Shown here: piece by piece, positions 35,693-43,434 of the stretch | Layout: each line of letters begins with the position of its first letter | How positions within the stretch are numbered: position 1 is the first letter of the stretch | Assembly: GCA_023393165.1 (NCBI GenBank) | Contig: JAEWMJ010000004.1 | Span: 1 to 64,000, forward strand | Direction: 5' to 3' | From: Bacillota bacterium | GTDB taxonomy: Bacteria; Bacillota; Clostridia; Christensenellales; Christensenellaceae | DNA length: 64,000 nt | The notes under the pieces: generated by a model | What the model was told of the DNA's origin: nothing | The model's input: the letters and a program-made list of their open reading frames with translations, nothing else | The model's database searches: none | Translations under genes and position numbers: made by a program

Positions 35693-37483
35693 ATGAACCG
35701 TTTACAGATGGATTATCCCAAAATAGGGATTCGCCCGGTTATTGATGGTCGCCGCAATGGGGTTAGGGAAAAGTTGGAAGCCCAGACCATGGGGATGGCT
35801 CGCTCTGCAGCAAAGCTTATCACCGAAAACCTGCGCTATGCCGATGGGGAGTCGATGCAGGTGGTTATCGCCGATACCACCATCGGTGGCGTACAGGAGG
35901 CCGTTCTCTGCCAGCGGAAATTCGAGCGAGAGGGCGTTGGTATCACGCTCACCGTTACCCCCTGCTGGTGCTACGGCTCGGAGGTCATGGATCAGGACAC
36001 GCTGACGATCAAGGGCGTATGGGGGTTTAACGGAACGGAGCGTTCGGGTGCTGTATTTCTGGCGTCCGTATTGGCGACCCACTCCCAGAAAGGGCTTCCG
36101 GCCTTTGGCATATACGGGCGCAACGTGCAGGATGCCGACGATGAGACCATCCCCAATGACGTAGCCGAGAGGCTGCTGCTGTTTGCCAAGGCCGGCATCG
36201 CAGCGAAGTCTATGCATGGTAATAGCTATCTGCAAATAGGCTCCGTTTGCATGGGTATCGGCGGCTCTATCATCGACCAGGACTTTTTCCAGAGATATCT
36301 CGGTATGCGCTCCGAATCCGTGGATGAGACGGAGATTCTGCGCCGTATCGACATGGGAATCTATGACCAAGAGGAGTACACGAAGGCTCTGGCGTGGACC
36401 AAGACGAACTGCAAGCAGGGCTGGGATAAAAATCCGAAGGAGATGCAGCCCGACGCGGCTGGTTACGAAGCTCAATGGGAATTTACTGTTAAATGCATGC
36501 TGATTGTCCGCGACCTGATGGTCGGGAATCCTAAACTGACACAAATGGGCTTTATTGAGGAATCCTGCGGTCATAATGCAATTGTTGCCGGCATCCAAGG
36601 GCAGCGTCAGTGGACGGACTATAAACCCAATTTCGATTTTCTGGAGGCGATGCTTAACAGCCAGTTTGACTGGAACGGCTTGCGGGAATCCTTTGTAATT
36701 GGTACAGAAAATGATACGCTCAATGCTGTGACCATGCTCTTTGAGCATCTGCTCACAGACCGGCCGGGAATTTTTGCCGACGTTCGGACCTACTGGAGCC
36801 CCGAATCCGTCAAGCGCGTGACAGGGAAAGAGCTGGAGGGTGTCGCCGCTGGTGGTGTGATCCATCTGATTAATTCCGGCGCTGCCGCTCTGGATGGAAC
36901 CGGTGCAGTGCTGGATGAGGAAGGAACCCCAATCATCAAGCCATTTTATGAAATGCTCTGGGACGATGCTGATGCCTGCCTGAAGGCTACCGACTGGTGC
37001 CCGGCTGACCAGTTCTATTTCCGGGGTGGCGGTTTTTCCAGCCACTTCATCGGTGGGACCCGCGGAGGTATGCCTGTCACTATGGCGCGCTTGAACATCG
37101 TACACGGCCTCGGTCCCGTTCTCCAACTGGCGGAGGGCTATACCTGCCAATTGGATCCGGAAATTCACAGGACACTTGACAACCGCACCGATCCAACGTG
37201 GCCGACCACATGGTTTGCTCCGAAGCTCACCGGGAAAGGCGCGTTTAAGGACGTTTACTCCGTTATGGCCAACTGGGGAGCCAACCATGGTGCCTTTTGT
37301 TATGGACACGTCGGCGATCGCCTGATCACCCTAGCCTCCATGCTGCGTATCCCCGTCTGCATGCACAACGTAGAAGAGGAACGCATCTTCCGTCCGTCGG
37401 TCTGGGCCGCCTTTGGCACCAACGATTTGGAGAGCGCAGATTTTCGGGCCTGTACGGCATTTGGCCCGATATACAAGGCGTAA
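35693..37483 (+). CDS. fucI: L-fucose isomerase (also D-arabinose isomerase type)
   Basis: The 596-residue protein aligns along its full length with E. coli FucI: PKIGIRPVIDGRR at the start, TVTPCWCYGSE, and SVMANWGANHGA near the end. The metal ligands match (E339 in GTENDTLN, D363 in FADVRTYW, H532 in GANHG). It should isomerise L-fucose to L-fuculose, or D-arabinose and other sugars of the same C2-C4 configuration. No fuculokinase or fuculose aldolase gene is nearby, so the true substrate may be another sugar. It is the last gene of the GRE operon of locus 2, with TAGGAG nine bases before the ATG. Confidence 0.92.
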   Translation: MNRLQMDYPKIGIRPVIDGRRNGVREKLEAQTMGMARSAAKLITENLRYADGESMQVVIADTTIGGVQEAVLCQRKFEREGVGITLTVTPCWCYGSEVMDQDTLTIKGVWGFNGTERSGAVFLASVLATHSQKGLPAFGIYGRNVQDADDETIPNDVAERLLLFAKAGIAAKSMHGNSYLQIGSVCMGIGGSIIDQDFFQRYLGMRSESVDETEILRRIDMGIYDQEEYTKALAWTKTNCKQGWDKNPKEMQPDAAGYEAQWEFTVKCMLIVRDLMVGNPKLTQMGFIEESCGHNAIVAGIQGQRQWTDYKPNFDFLEAMLNSQFDWNGLRESFVIGTENDTLNAVTMLFEHLLTDRPGIFADVRTYWSPESVKRVTGKELEGVAAGGVIHLINSGAAALDGTGAVLDEEGTPIIKPFYEMLWDDADACLKATDWCPADQFYFRGGGFSSHFIGGTRGGMPVTMARLNIVHGLGPVLQLAEGYTCQLDPEIHRTLDNRTDPTWPTTWFAPKLTGKGAFKDVYSVMANWGANHGAFCYGHVGDRLITLASMLRIPVCMHNVEEERIFRPSVWAAFGTNDLESADFRACTAFGPIYKA

Positions 37484-37810
37484 CCTTAGTATAATAATGG
37501 ATAATAGCTTTTATAGGCAGGCTTAATAATAGAGGAATATTTAAGACCAGCTATATGTTTTTTCAACCGTAGGTGTTTTTTAATCGTATATAGGCAGTAT
37601 TTGCATTTTAAATTGAATAAGCCATCTTTTCTTTAATCATTCTTTTAACGCGCGGGATTTTAATCCGTTAAAGGAGATTATCAGTACCAATCATATGCGT
37701 TAAAAATACCGGCATAAGCAATTTTCTTCATATATGTCAGGATAAACAGAAAACGCAGGTCTCCGTATAAAAAACGATGTTTCTCCGGTTAATATCAGTT
37801 CTTCTCTGCG
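37484..37810. other. AT-rich intergenic region
   Basis: About 327 bases between the convergent fucI and radical SAM genes. I see no gene and no clear rho-independent terminator. Confidence 0.5.
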
Positions 37811-39337
37811 TTAAGAATATTGCCCAAATATCTTCCTAAAGTGAAAACCGTAAATGGAAAATGTAATAGCCATTGGGAAAGAGGCAGGCTTTCTGAACAG
37901 TGACCAAAAAAATAGAGACCAGTACTGTTTTCTTTCTTTGCCGATGAATCCAAGGCGGAAATTGGCTTTCAGAAAAGCGCCGATGGCATTCTTATCAAAA
38001 TGCGGTTTGCCGAGCTTAAGCGGCCGGTATTCCTGCAGAAAATTGATAACCCGCTGGTAATAGTATTTTGGCGAATATATTGTAGACACGATATTTTTAT
38101 AACCTTTTGCCAAAGTATCTATTTCCATCTTTGTGACAATGTTTGTAGTCAGGTCCGTATTATTGCCGTTGAACTCGGAGGAAATCCTTCCTTCTTTGAA
38201 TAAGCGGTCATAAAGCCGCGTCCTTCTGGGGGCGTTCAGCATGCCGACCATGGCGGTTACTATACCGCTATCCTGAATGAATTTGATCATCTTATCGAAT
38301 ATTTGAGGCGTATCACTGTCAAAGCCAACTATGAAGCCACCCTGTACCTGCAACCCAAAATTCTGTATTTTTCGGATGCATTGCAGCATATCGCGGTTTT
38401 TATTCTGCGTCTTGTTACATTCGGTCAGGCTCATTTCATCCACGGTTTCTATCCCGATAAATACTGTTTTAAATCCGGCACGGGCCATAAGCCGCATCAG
38501 GTCGTCGTCGTCCGCAATATTGATGGATACTTCGGTTAAGAAGGAGAAGGGGTGCTCTTTGCCGTCCATCCATTCAATCAGCATCGGTAATATTTCGTCT
38601 TTCAGCTTTTTACGATTTCCTATAAAATTATCGTCTACAAAAAAGACGCCGCCATGCCAGCCTTTTTCGTAAAGGATATCAAGTTCTTGTTTGATTTGAT
38701 CCCAAGATTTTGTTCTCGGCAAATGGCCGAATAGGGAGGTGATGTTGCAGAATTCACAGTTGAACGGGCAGCCGCGGGAATACTGGATATTGACGCATGC
38801 ATATTTTTTAAGGTCCAACAGTTCCCATGAGGGCAGGGGGGATGTTGAGAGATCTGGATAACCTTCGATATTGTAAATGTGTTTTGGGTTTCCTTCTTTT
38901 AAATCTTCCAGAAAAGCGGGCACGGTGAGCTCGCCCTCATTTAAAAGCAAATGATTCACGTCCAAAAATTCAGATTCGTCACAGGAGAAAAGGGGGCCTC
39001 CGGCGACTGTTTTAATACCAAGCTTTTTGCAGCGATCGATCACCTCTCTGACCGATTTTTTCTGTATATCCATTGCGCTGATGAATACATAATCCGCCCA
39101 GAGCAGATCCTTGTCCTTTAAATGGCCGGTATTCAAATCAATCAATTTTTTTTCCCAGGATTGGGGCAGTAAGGCCGCGATTGTAATAAGACCAAGAGGA
39201 GTCATTCCGGCTTTTTTGGAAATGAACTTCAACGCGTAATTAAAGCTCCAAAAGGTTGTCGGGAATTCAGGATAAACCAGTAATATCCTTTTTTGATCGA
39301 ATTCGGCTGTAATATATGCATTGCTATCTTTAGTCAT
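37811..39337 (-). CDS. B12-binding radical SAM protein with DUF4070-type C-terminus (copy 2)
   Basis: The 508-residue protein is a close paralogue of the one at 967-2505, with the same domains, the radical SAM motif CPFNCEFC and the same C-terminal end (FSIYGFHFRKIFGQYS). Differences are spread over the whole gene, so this is an older duplication or a second acquisition, not a recent copy. I chose ATG 39337 because AAGGAG lies eight bases upstream and copy 1 has the same arrangement; the frame is open for 24 more codons. The substrate is unknown. Confidence 0.85.
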   Translation of the reverse strand: MTKDSNAYITAEFDQKRILLVYPEFPTTFWSFNYALKFISKKAGMTPLGLITIAALLPQSWEKKLIDLNTGHLKDKDLLWADYVFISAMDIQKKSVREVIDRCKKLGIKTVAGGPLFSCDESEFLDVNHLLLNEGELTVPAFLEDLKEGNPKHIYNIEGYPDLSTSPLPSWELLDLKKYACVNIQYSRGCPFNCEFCNITSLFGHLPRTKSWDQIKQELDILYEKGWHGGVFFVDDNFIGNRKKLKDEILPMLIEWMDGKEHPFSFLTEVSINIADDDDLMRLMARAGFKTVFIGIETVDEMSLTECNKTQNKNRDMLQCIRKIQNFGLQVQGGFIVGFDSDTPQIFDKMIKFIQDSGIVTAMVGMLNAPRRTRLYDRLFKEGRISSEFNGNNTDLTTNIVTKMEIDTLAKGYKNIVSTIYSPKYYYQRVINFLQEYRPLKLGKPHFDKNAIGAFLKANFRLGFIGKERKQYWSLFFWSLFRKPASFPMAITFSIYGFHFRKIFGQYS

Positions 39338-39674
39338 CTGTTCTCTCCTTAAAATTTGATGCTTTGCAAAACATTTGCTGGTGGATAAAGCTTTGGCGTT
39401 TGCCATCACAATACAATCGATACAACTGCGGAATAATTGCCAGCGACGATTCTATTGCGTCAATATATTACACCGATATGAACTATATATGAATTTAACG
39501 TGAAAAATAAAAACTTTGCGGCCGCCAGAAAATTTCAGATCAGGAGCACGTTTATTAAAATAACAATGGTATATAAAAACAACATAAAATAAGCGTAATA
39601 AAGTTCTATTACTCGCACTTTGGATGCGAGTATTCTTACAGCATTTACAAACCTGCGAATCCGCATAAATACTG
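39338..39674. other. Intergenic region with a short stem-loop
   Basis: No gene is visible. TACTCGCA (39611-39618) pairs with TGCGAGTA (39626-39633) around a seven-base loop, without a T-run. Its role is unclear. Confidence 0.45.
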
Positions 39675-39712
39675 GAAAAAAAGAAACAGACCAGTCAAAT
39701 TTGACCGGTCTG
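39675..39712 (-). terminator. Rho-independent terminator facing left, after the tRNA-Leu remnant
   Basis: The stem (39687-39692 plus 39694-39699 against their inverse repeats up to 39712) is followed on the minus strand by a T-rich tract. It would have ended a leftward tRNA transcript, just as the terminator at 42480-42523 does for the intact tRNA-Leu. Confidence 0.8.
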
Positions 39713-39717
39713 ATATT

Positions 39718-39775
39718 GGTGCGAGAAACAGGACTTGAACCTGCATGTCCTTGCGAACACTAGAACCTGAATCAT
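39718..39775 (-). pseudogene. Truncated tRNA-Leu(CAG), 3' two-thirds only
   Basis: On the minus strand the sequence keeps the anticodon loop TTCAGGT, a variable arm (GTTCGCAAGGAC), the T arm GCAGGTTCAAGTCCTG and the 3' end with CCA. All of this except the variable arm matches the intact tRNA-Leu at 42532-42618. The acceptor 5' strand and D arm are replaced by unrelated sequence, so it cannot fold into a tRNA. Its own terminator survives. Confidence 0.85.
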
Positions 39776-39788
39776 GTAAAAACTTCTC

Positions 39789-39824
39789 CTTAAGGCTTAT
39801 CTTTCATTATTACGGTTAAATAAG
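39789..39824 (+). repeat. 36-base dispersed repeat, copy B
   Basis: Second copy of the repeat at 820-855 (34 of 36 bases equal, same orientation). It begins 14 bases beyond the point where the tRNA-Leu remnant is broken off. Confidence 0.7.
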
Positions 39825-39965
39825 AACTTATTTAATATTTTTTTATTGAAAACCGGAGTGTTTCTTTTATAAGATTTGAAAATCCATAAAAGTTGGTGAT
39901 AACTGTCACTACTTCAATGATACAGTAGTTGCATCATGAGGAAACGAAAGGAGATAACAAAAATT

Positions 39966-41642
39966 ATGAATGCAATGACAGTGGACAAAACATGGTCCAC
40001 CGAGCAGAGAAAGAGGCTCCAGCAGTTGCTGAACCAGTACGGCTTTACGGACGATAGCGGCAGTCCCCTCTCGGTAGACGGGCAGATCGGACCAAAATCC
40101 CTTCAGGCGTTGCAAAAGATGAATACATATCAGACTCAATTAGAAAACCCCAGCAGCGAAGTGCGTAATTGGCAAGCCCAGCTGAGAAGTAATGGATTTA
40201 AAAATGCTGATGGAACACCGCTGAAAATTGACGGGGTGTACGGCCCGAATACGGACGCGGCATACAACGACTTCGAGAATAACTTTCTGGACGGTATGGC
40301 GGGAGGAACAAACCCGAAAAAAACTGTGCAAACAAAAGTGTTCTCCAAAATGCCGAAAATGACGCAGGAACAGATCTTGAACCATGTAGGGTACGTTAAC
40401 GGACAAAACAATTCGGCAGGGAATATATCAAATAATGCAAATGTGTTGTATAATATTTCCAAAGATAATGGCATGATTTCTCATTCAAATCAAAACTCCA
40501 TGGCAGATACCGAGGCAGGCCAGAAGAATCCGGACGGAACATGGAAGCAGATCGCAAAACCGGGCGCATGGACCGGGAGCGGAAATTTTGACGCGGAAGC
40601 CGGGCAGAAGAGACCAAACGGGCAATGGAAGCAGGTAGCGGATACCGGCTCGTGGAGCGGCAGCGATATCCTGAGCGCGAATCCGCAGATTCTCAAAAGC
40701 CATATTGAGACCGAGGGATCGACAGATCTCTCCGACCCCGGAAACACATACACGGTAAAGGCCGTACAGCGGGCGCTCGGGGTACACGAGGACGGCAAAT
40801 GGAGCCAGGATCTTTTGAACCGGCTGCAGAACACCCTGAACACCAATGGAGATCAGTTTGATGAAACTTCCCTGCGGCTTTCACAAAAAAATCTGGAAAC
40901 CCTGTTTGGGCACGGAGGGGTGATGAAGGATATTACCCAAAATTCCTCGGCCGGTCTGTTTGATACTCCCGAGGACGCGGCCCAGGATTTTGCACAAAAG
41001 GCCATTCCCCTGACGGACAGGAACAACAGGGAATACGCGGCGGTGATGACAACGGTGCAGGTGCCCGAATACCGCAACGGCGGCTTGCAAATGGTGACCA
41101 AGTACAAATACGGGGATATTGTGCAGGGCGAAATCAATAATGTGGTGAGAGTTGCGTTTGACGGGTTATTTGATCAGACGGACGGCAAAAAATACCTGCT
41201 GCACACCCATCCGGACAATACCGATTACGACCCCAACCATTTTTCAGGTTTGCCTAATCCATTTGAGAAGCTTACAAATAAAAAATTGCAGGACCAAGAA
41301 AGGGAAAAAAATAGATTGCCTAAAAAAGAAATACTGGGCGACGCAAGCGTCCCGACGCTGGCAGGATCCAAATGGTATCAGCTTCCGCAGCTGCTGAACA
41401 ATTTGCCCATACCCCTGGTACAGATGCTTACAGGAAAATCCATTCAGGGCTATGACGGCATCTATCTGGCCGCGCCCACGGGAGAGTTATATCTGTACCG
41501 GGGTTTTGGTAACGACGGCCAAACGCTGGCATCTGATTATGCAAGTTTACAAGGCCTTAAGAAGGTTGAGGGTGTGGAGCTGCCCAAAACGGAAAGGAAT
41601 TGGCAAGGCGGCACGGGCAATTTTACGTGGAATAAAAGATAA
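39966..41642 (+). CDS. Peptidoglycan-binding repeat protein with HTHP-containing C-terminal domain (possible effector)
   Basis: The 558-residue protein has no signal peptide. Residues about 12-52 and 62-102 are two peptidoglycan-binding-like repeats (DGQIGPKSLQAL, DGVYGPNTDAAY), and a third, weaker one is near 250-290. Between them a 28-residue unit is repeated twice (EAGQKNPDGTWKQ / EAGQKRPNGQWKQ, about 180-236). The C-terminal part contains LLHTHPDN (H413, H415), an HxHP motif found in DUF4329/JAB-like domains of polymorphic toxins. Its function is unknown; a secreted cell-wall-targeted effector is one possibility. I chose ATG 39966 after AAAGGAG (12-base spacing); an ATG at 39936 is the alternative. 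A lipoprotein gene follows 33 bases later. Confidence 0.6.
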   Translation: MNAMTVDKTWSTEQRKRLQQLLNQYGFTDDSGSPLSVDGQIGPKSLQALQKMNTYQTQLENPSSEVRNWQAQLRSNGFKNADGTPLKIDGVYGPNTDAAYNDFENNFLDGMAGGTNPKKTVQTKVFSKMPKMTQEQILNHVGYVNGQNNSAGNISNNANVLYNISKDNGMISHSNQNSMADTEAGQKNPDGTWKQIAKPGAWTGSGNFDAEAGQKRPNGQWKQVADTGSWSGSDILSANPQILKSHIETEGSTDLSDPGNTYTVKAVQRALGVHEDGKWSQDLLNRLQNTLNTNGDQFDETSLRLSQKNLETLFGHGGVMKDITQNSSAGLFDTPEDAAQDFAQKAIPLTDRNNREYAAVMTTVQVPEYRNGGLQMVTKYKYGDIVQGEINNVVRVAFDGLFDQTDGKKYLLHTHPDNTDYDPNHFSGLPNPFEKLTNKKLQDQEREKNRLPKKEILGDASVPTLAGSKWYQLPQLLNNLPIPLVQMLTGKSIQGYDGIYLAAPTGELYLYRGFGNDGQTLASDYASLQGLKKVEGVELPKTERNWQGGTGNFTWNKR

Positions 41643-41675
41643 TCAGGTATGAGCCTGTCACAGGAGGGGGGACCT

Positions 41676-42467
41676 ATGAAAAAGATAGTATGCGTATTGC
41701 TGGCCTGCGTGCTGGCATTGGGGCTGGCGGCGTGCGGGCAAGATGAGAATGAATCGGAGTTTGAATGCAAGGATTATAAATATCTTGGGGAAAGCGCGGA
41801 GACGGGCAAGATGTTCGAGGCGGGGGGAATCCCTTACCGCGAATTGCCCGAAACGAAATGGCGGCCCATCACTTGGGACGGAGAATATCTGGGTACGGTG
41901 AAGGACGACCCTAATGACGTATATCCGGGCGGTTCATTTAGCATCAATAATTTTTGCGGAGATGATGTGAATAAAATCTTTGTTCAACTGAATACAGTCA
42001 AGGAAAGAGAGCGGTTTGATTTCAGAATACCGGTTACTTTGTATTATTACCGCGCGGATGTGACGCTTCCGCCTTTAGACCGGACGGGGATCGACCAAGT
42101 GGGGTACGTAAAGAGAGGTCAATGGTTTTACCGGCACGATATCAAGCCCATTACGCAGGATAAAGAAACATTGGATAAATTATTTGAAGCGATCGATACC
42201 GCGCCGGACAGCGAATACACGGATAGCGGGGCTGGTTTTAATTTTACAACGATATGGTGCATGAACAGCGCTTTTCCTGGGATTGGAATCGAATTGCCTA
42301 TTGATGCGTATCATCAAAGCTATTGGATTGAGCTGAAAAGGTCTGTCGGAACGAAAGACGGCGTTTACGCAAAAATCCCGCAGGAAGTGCTGGAGGCTAT
42401 TGCGGGGGAAAAACTGCCTACGGCAGAGGAATTTATAAATAGTAGAGACAAGCCGAAGCAATATTAA
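41676..42467 (+). CDS. Putative lipoprotein of unknown family
   Basis: The 263-residue product has a signal peptide with the lipobox LAAC (C20), so it should be anchored outside the cell membrane. I do not recognise the mature domain; it is rich in aromatic residues (YYYRADV, QWFYRHD) and has no repeats. A strong ribosome binding site (AGGAGGGGG) precedes the ATG. It forms a two-gene unit with the peptidoglycan-binding-repeat gene. A membrane-anchored immunity protein for that possible effector is a reasonable guess but is not shown by the sequence. Confidence 0.7.
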   Translation: MKKIVCVLLACVLALGLAACGQDENESEFECKDYKYLGESAETGKMFEAGGIPYRELPETKWRPITWDGEYLGTVKDDPNDVYPGGSFSINNFCGDDVNKIFVQLNTVKERERFDFRIPVTLYYYRADVTLPPLDRTGIDQVGYVKRGQWFYRHDIKPITQDKETLDKLFEAIDTAPDSEYTDSGAGFNFTTIWCMNSAFPGIGIELPIDAYHQSYWIELKRSVGTKDGVYAKIPQEVLEAIAGEKLPTAEEFINSRDKPKQY

Positions 42468-42479
42468 AAAATAAAGAAC

Positions 42480-42523
42480 TAAAGGAAAAAAGAAAAATCC
42501 CGAAAACTTGATATTTCCGGGAT
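42480..42523 (-). terminator. Terminator of the tRNA operon
   Basis: On the minus strand ATCCCGGAAAT pairs with GTTTTCGGGAT around a short loop (42497-42523). A long T-rich tract follows. It lies eight bases beyond the CCA end of tRNA-Leu. Confidence 0.85.
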
Positions 42524-42531
42524 ATTTGGTC

Positions 42532-42618
42532 TGGTGCGAGAAACAGGACTTGAACCTGCATGAGCGAGTGCTCACTAGAACCTGAATCTAGCGCGTCTGC
42601 CAATTCCGCCATTCTCGC
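42532..42618 (-). tRNA. tRNA-Leu (anticodon CAG)
   Basis: An 87-base class II tRNA with encoded CCA. The acceptor stem is GCGAGAA/TTCTCGC, the anticodon stem-loop CTAGA-TTCAGGT-TCTAG gives CAG, and there is a long variable arm. It is the last gene of the leftward tRNA operon. Confidence 0.95.
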
Positions 42619-42654
42619 ATTTATTTGAGGCGAATTGATTCGCTTGAAAACAGA

Positions 42655-42739
42655 TGGTGGAGAGGGATGGATTCGAACCATCGAAGTCGTCGACGGCAGA
42701 TTTACAGTCTGCTCCCTTTAGCCACTCGGGAACCTCTCC
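42655..42739 (-). tRNA. tRNA-Tyr (anticodon GTA)
   Basis: 85 bases including CCA. The acceptor stem is GGAGAGG, the anticodon loop CTGTAAA gives GTA, and there is a long variable arm typical of bacterial tRNA-Tyr. Confidence 0.95.
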
Positions 42740-42748
42740 AGATCGCTT

Positions 42749-42823
42749 TGGAGCTGGTGATGGGATTTGAACCCGCAACCTGCTGATTACAAATCAGCTG
42801 CTCTGCCGTTGAGCTACACCAGC
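42749..42823 (-). tRNA. tRNA-Thr (anticodon TGT)
   Basis: 75 bases including CCA. The acceptor stem is GCTGGTG/CACCAGC. The anticodon arm CTGAT-TTGTAAT-CAG presents TGT. Confidence 0.93.
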
Positions 42824-42830
42824 AAGCTTT

Positions 42831-42906
42831 TGGTGCCTCAGAGTGGAATCGAACCACCGACACAGGGATTTTCAGTCCCTTGCTCTACCGACTGAGCTAC
42901 CGAGGC
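42831..42906 (-). tRNA. tRNA-Phe (anticodon GAA)
   Basis: 76 bases including CCA. The acceptor stem is GCCTCGG/CTGAGGC. The anticodon loop CTGAAAA gives GAA. Confidence 0.95.
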
Positions 42907-42929
42907 AAGTATTAAGTTGTTGAAAAAAA

Positions 42930-43006
42930 TGGCGACCCGGAGGGGACTCGAACCCACGACCTCTAGCGTGACAGGCTAGCGTTCTAACCAACTGAACTAC
43001 CGGGCC
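42930..43006 (-). tRNA. tRNA-Asp (anticodon GTC)
   Basis: 77 bases including CCA. The acceptor stem is GGCCCGG/CCGGGTC. The anticodon loop CTGTCAC gives GTC. Confidence 0.95.
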
Positions 43007-43061
43007 ATCCTTATTCATTTTATACCATTTACATCAAAAAGTACACGACTTTTTGATTTTT

Positions 43062-43138
43062 TGGTGGGCCCTCAGGGACTCGAACCCCGGACCAACCGGT
43101 TATGAGCCGGTTGCTCTAACCAACTGAGCTAAGGGCCC
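43062..43138 (-). tRNA. tRNA-Met (anticodon CAT), elongator type
   Basis: 77 bases including CCA. The acceptor stem is GGGCCCT with a fully paired first base, so it is not an initiator. The anticodon loop CTCATAA gives CAT. A tRNA-Ile2, in which CAT is modified to read AUA, cannot be excluded from sequence alone. Confidence 0.88.
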
Positions 43139-43151
43139 TTTTGGGCTTTAG

Positions 43152-43226
43152 TGGTGACCCCTAGGAGACTCGAACTCCTGTTACCGCCGTGAAAGGGCGA
43201 TGTCTTAACCGCTTGACCAAGGGGCC
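43152..43226 (-). tRNA. tRNA-Glu (anticodon TTC)
   Basis: 75 bases including CCA. The acceptor stem is GGCCCCT. The anticodon arm CGCCC-TTTCACG-GCG gives TTC. Confidence 0.95.
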
Positions 43227-43237
43227 AATATTTACTC

Positions 43238-43314
43238 TGGTCGGGGTGAAGGGACTCGAACCCCCGGCCCCATGCTCCCAAAGCACGTGCGCTACCAAAC
43301 TGCGCTACACCCCG
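43238..43314 (-). tRNA. tRNA-Pro (anticodon TGG)
   Basis: 77 bases including CCA. The acceptor stem is CGGGGTG/CACCCCG. The anticodon loop TTTGGGA gives TGG. It is the first gene of the leftward operon. Confidence 0.95.
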
Positions 43315-43347
43315 CAAAACTTGTTTTACTCATTTGCGACGTTCTCT

Positions 43348-43376
43348 AATATACATGAATTTGAATCCAATGTCAA
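43348..43376 (-). promoter_or_regulatory. Promoter of the eight-gene tRNA operon
   Basis: On the minus strand TTGACA (43376-43371), a 17-base spacer and TATATT (43353-43348), 34 bases before tRNA-Pro. Spacing between the tRNA genes is short and no other promoter is visible, so one transcript should cover all eight. Confidence 0.85.
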
Positions 43377-43434
43377 TATTAAAATTCAATATTTTTTATA
43401 GATTTATTATCATCAATATTTTATAATAAAATCT

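Noticed and set aside
35702..37309. A 535-codon open frame on the minus strand, opposite fucI
   Set aside because: It mirrors fucI, which aligns over its full length with known enzymes and has its catalytic residues. The antisense product resembles nothing and has no ribosome binding site.
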